Below are positions 6,725-8,833 of a stretch of 8,833 nucleotides of DNA, piece by piece; positions within the stretch are counted from its first letter, which is position 1, and each line of letters begins with the position of its first letter. The notes under the pieces are model-generated. The model was not told the DNA's origin. It did not search any database and saw only the letters and a list, made by a program, of their open reading frames with translations. The stretch is from Butyrivibrio sp. Lineage in GTDB: Bacteria > Bacillota_A > Clostridia > Lachnospirales > Lachnospiraceae. Made by a program: the position numbers and the translations under genes. The stretch lies in assembly GCF_024699075.1 (NCBI RefSeq), contig NZ_JAILQF010000274.1:1-8833 (forward strand). Reading direction: 5' to 3'.

Positions 6725-8833
6725 TTATTTATGGTCTACCTTTTCAAAATCTTTCTCAGTGAGAATTATCATATCCTCTTCATCATATCTCTTATTAAGC
6801 ACTACGTCAAAGAAATGACTGATGGTCTTTTTTTCGGCACTTCGAATTGCTTCATCAACAATGTCTCGTACCTCTGAAATTGTTACATCATGGTCTATGG
6901 TCTGCATCTCTTCAATTCTTGAATGCAAGGAGAGCATACCAAAGTTATCGATCTTGTATTCACGCTCAAGGGCATACTGCTTGGCATATGCTACAAGTGA
7001 CTCGTTATCAAGAGCTTCTACATCAACTCTTACGTTAAAGCAGCCTGAAAGCTCAGGATGACGCTTTAACAGACGGTCCATATCCTTATGGTTATCTTCC
7101 ATAACGATGATGATACCGTGCTTGTCAGCTGTAAGCTCCTTGTACAAAGACTCAACAGTATCCGTCTTCATATCAGCTGCACGCTGGATTATGAGCGCAC
7201 CTGAATCAAGCTTCTCTATTACTGTGCTTACATTCTTCCTGTTAAGAGCCTGCGCTGTTATCTTGGCAACTTTACCGGAAAAGCCCGATCCGCTTGCCTG
7301 AACAGACTTGATAAGACCCTTGGCAAGATTTATAGTGCCTGTGCCTTCTTCGCCTGTTACTATAGCGTTGTTGGTTGCTGGTGACATATTAAGTGAATCA
7401 ATTGCCCGAATGATCTGCTTTCTGGACTTACGATGGTGAATATAGGGTCCGAAAAGTTCTTTCTCCTCCGGCGTCATTACACGTACCCTGGTATCCAATT
7501 CTTTCGCCTCCGACTCTGTCTCCGCTTCCCCTTCGGAAGGGCCGGCATCCTGTGCATTGTTTACTTTGGTATTATCACTTTCTGTTTCTGGTACAGATTC
7601 TATTACATCTTCACTTGCAGCTTCGGTGCTCTTTGAAGATTCTTCACTTGAAGTTTCGGTGCTATTTGAAGATTCTTCACTTGAAGTTTCGGCGCTCTTT
7701 GAAGATTCTTCACTTGAAGTTTCGGTGCTATTTGAAGAATCTTCTGATGAAGCTTTAGAAGAGTCTTCTCCTGGATCCTCTTTACTTTCATCCTCTGAAT
7801 TATCTGTTTCATCATAGTTGAATGTTTCTCCCAGACTCATCTCAACTACTTCTTCAGTATATTCAGGAATTTCAAGTGCAGATGACTCGTCCTTTTCTAC
7901 AATTGTGATCTTCCTCTTAGCGGATTTTAAATTCTCGAGCGGTAAGTCTGTGCCATCTTTGAAGGCGTCCTCTTTGGAAGTTTCTTTGGAAGTCTCTTCT
8001 TTGTCACTTGTCTCCTGGTCTAAAGCTTCTGTATCTGAAGCTTCTATATCTGAATCTTCTGTATCATCTTCTACTGAATCAGCATCTTCTACGTCAGATT
8101 CTTCTGCATCCGCTTCTTCGGATTTATCATCTTCTTCGTCAGGCTCTTCTGCACCCGCTTCTTCGGATTTATCATCTTCTACGTCAGATTCTTCTGCACC
8201 CGCTTCTTCGGATTTATCATCTTCTTCGTCGGGCTCTTCTGTATCTATATCTTCTTCGGATTCATCATCTTCTTCATCAGGCTCTTCCTGACCAAGCTCA
8301 AGATCAAATTCATTAATATCAGAAGTCTCATCAGATGAATCTGTATCAGCTACGATTTCTTTAATGTCGTTGTTTAAAGCTTCCTGCTTGTCTTCAGCTT
8401 CATCTAAAATATCAGACTTATTAGAGCTTTCAGATTTTGCAGCATCATCAGATCCTTTATTATCTTCATCAGATACTGCCTTATCAGAAGCAGATGCTTC
8501 TACACTACTATCAGCTTCCTTACTGTCATCATCTTCAAGCTTGTCAAAATCCATGACATCATCTTCATCCATGAGCATTTCTTCATTAGCTCGTTTGATG
8601 CCTTCTGCTCCTGCCTTGACAAAAGGCTCAGTTGAAGGCTTTATAACATTGCCCGCATGACTAAGAAGTGCTCTTCCTGCATTCTTCTCAGGCTTTGGAC
8701 GATTGCCGCCCATGAGTTCACGCTTAACTTCTTTCTCCATTTCCTTCTGGAGATCATACTTAACGTCCTCATCATACTGGCTGATAACTGTGCTTATCTT
8801 GTCCTGAACACGCTTTGCAACTTCCTCTTCCTG
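6725..8833 (-). CDS. Large acidic repeat protein with a C-terminal degenerate AAA+ (CbbX/SpoVK-like) domain, 5' end cut by right edge
   Basis: The frame is open to the window edge. The Met codon at 8738-8740 is internal, with 31 further in-frame codons upstream (starting [15 protein letters not shown]), so at least 702 residues are coded. Numbering from that Met: residues 1-50 are charged and helical; 51-420 are overwhelmingly Asp/Glu/Ser/Lys, predicted disordered, and hold two tandem arrays (152-227 and 331-374). Residues about 427-635 resemble the AAA+ module of CbbX/SpoVK, notably [26 protein letters not shown] (family: AGY.D.MDRF...NPG..SR) and [20 protein letters not shown]. Key positions are replaced: Walker A GEEGTGTI (463-470) lacks the Lys and Ser/Thr, Walker B ALIIQRA lacks Asp-Glu, and the arginine-finger position is Cys567. 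ATP hydrolysis is therefore unlikely, and a scaffold or adaptor role is only inferred. The protein has no signal peptide in the visible part. glgB follows after 29 bases. I cannot name a gene. Confidence 0.8.
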   Translation of the reverse strand, partial: QEEEVAKRVQDKISTVISQYDEDVKYDLQKEMEKEVKRELMGGNRPKPEKNAGRALLSHAGNVIKPSTEPFVKAGAEGIKRANEEMLMDEDDVMDFDKLEDDDSKEADSSVEASASDKAVSDEDNKGSDDAAKSESSNKSDILDEAEDKQEALNNDIKEIVADTDSSDETSDINEFDLELGQEEPDEEDDESEEDIDTEEPDEEDDKSEEAGAEESDVEDDKSEEAGAEEPDEEDDKSEEADAEESDVEDADSVEDDTEDSDIEASDTEALDQETSDKEETSKETSKEDAFKDGTDLPLENLKSAKRKITIVEKDESSALEIPEYTEEVVEMSLGETFNYDETDNSEDESKEDPGEDSSKASSEDSSNSTETSSEESSKSAETSSEESSNSTETSSEESSKSTEAASEDVIESVPETESDNTKVNNAQDAGPSEGEAETESEAKELDTRVRVMTPEEKELFGPYIHHRKSRKQIIRAIDSLNMSPATNNAIVTGEEGTGTINLAKGLIKSVQASGSGFSGKVAKITAQALNRKNVSTVIEKLDSGALIIQRAADMKTDTVESLYKELTADKHGIIIVMEDNHKDMDRLLKRHPELSGCFNVRVDVEALDNESLVAYAKQYALEREYKIDNFGMLSLHSRIEEMQTIDHDVTISEVRDIVDEAIRSAEKKTISHFFDVVLNKRYDEEDMIILTEKDFEKVDHK
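7619..7750 (-). repeat. Four tandem 33-bp repeats (11-residue Ser/Glu units) in the acidic protein
   Basis: Four consecutive 33-bp units code for [33 protein letters not shown] and [11 protein letters not shown] (residues 331-374). The DNA copies are nearly identical. They alternate between ctattt and ctcttt at one site (Asn versus Lys), implying a 66-bp doublet as the duplicated unit. The length is a multiple of three, so copy changes keep the frame. Confidence 0.95.
8060..8287 (-). repeat. Five tandem ~45-bp repeats (15-residue acidic units) in the acidic protein
   Basis: Residues 152-227 form five units: one of 16 residues, then [45 protein letters not shown] and a diverged [15 protein letters not shown]. 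The PDEE and SDVE types alternate. The units at 8195-8239 and 8105-8149 differ at only two of 45 bases, so the recently duplicated unit is 90 bp. The outer copies are more diverged. Confidence 0.95.

Noticed and set aside
5781..6818. Several plus-strand open frames of 70-106 codons opposite glgB and the gap before it
   Set aside because: They lie antisense to glgB and the end of the upstream gene. The minus strand carries the full GH13 signatures, and the plus-strand translations look like nothing known.
7818..8291. A plus-strand open frame of about 157 codons, very rich in Ser, opposite the acidic protein gene
   Set aside because: It is the antisense image of the Asp/Glu/Ser-rich repeats, which rarely create stop codons on the other strand. 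It has no ribosome binding site or recognisable protein pattern.
7557..8316. Repeat blocks considered as CRISPR or another non-coding array
   Set aside because: The units are contiguous without unique spacers, are multiples of three and keep one protein frame, so they are coding tandem repeats.
8738..8740. ATG at 8738-8740 as the true start of the acidic protein
   Set aside because: The same frame continues upstream without a stop to the window edge, coding for a charged helical segment in keeping with what follows, so the Met is most likely internal.

Overview
The window reads as a motile, glycogen-storing Gram-positive anaerobe of the Lachnospiraceae, most likely Butyrivibrio or a close relative. 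This rests on the flagellin and FliS style, a DUF6240-type protein known to me mainly from that family, good GAGG/GGAG ribosome binding sites and an AT-leaning composition. The genus is an inference; there is no rRNA here to settle it. All five genes lie on the minus strand, so transcription runs from high to low coordinates, and intergenic space is minimal.

Right block (8833 to 4459): a gene cut by the right edge encodes a large acidic, repeat-rich protein ending in a degenerate AAA+ domain of CbbX/SpoVK type. After 29 bases comes glgB, a complete glycogen branching enzyme with an unusual ~72-residue Lys/Ser-rich tail. A strong intrinsic terminator (4459-4505) ends this unit.

Left block (4458 to 1): a motility unit. 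A 1004-residue cysteine-free DUF6240-like protein (best start ATG at 4408) is followed after 30 bases by a full-length flagellin. After a further 95 bases comes the start of fliS, the flagellin export chaperone, which runs off the left edge. Flagellin and its chaperone are a functional pair. The position of the DUF6240 gene, its lack of cysteine and a C-terminal region resembling the FliK C-domain suggest a flagellar, possibly exported, role.

The least described items are: (i) the pseudo-AAA protein, whose Walker A, Walker B and arginine-finger positions are all replaced and which carries two in-frame tandem repeat arrays with a doublet periodicity; (ii) the basic GlgB tail encoded beside that very acidic protein; and (iii) the DUF6240-like protein, with about seven copies of a short degenerate motif. 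No RNA genes, insertion sequences, CRISPR arrays or phage genes were seen, and no stretch over 300 bases lacks a gene.
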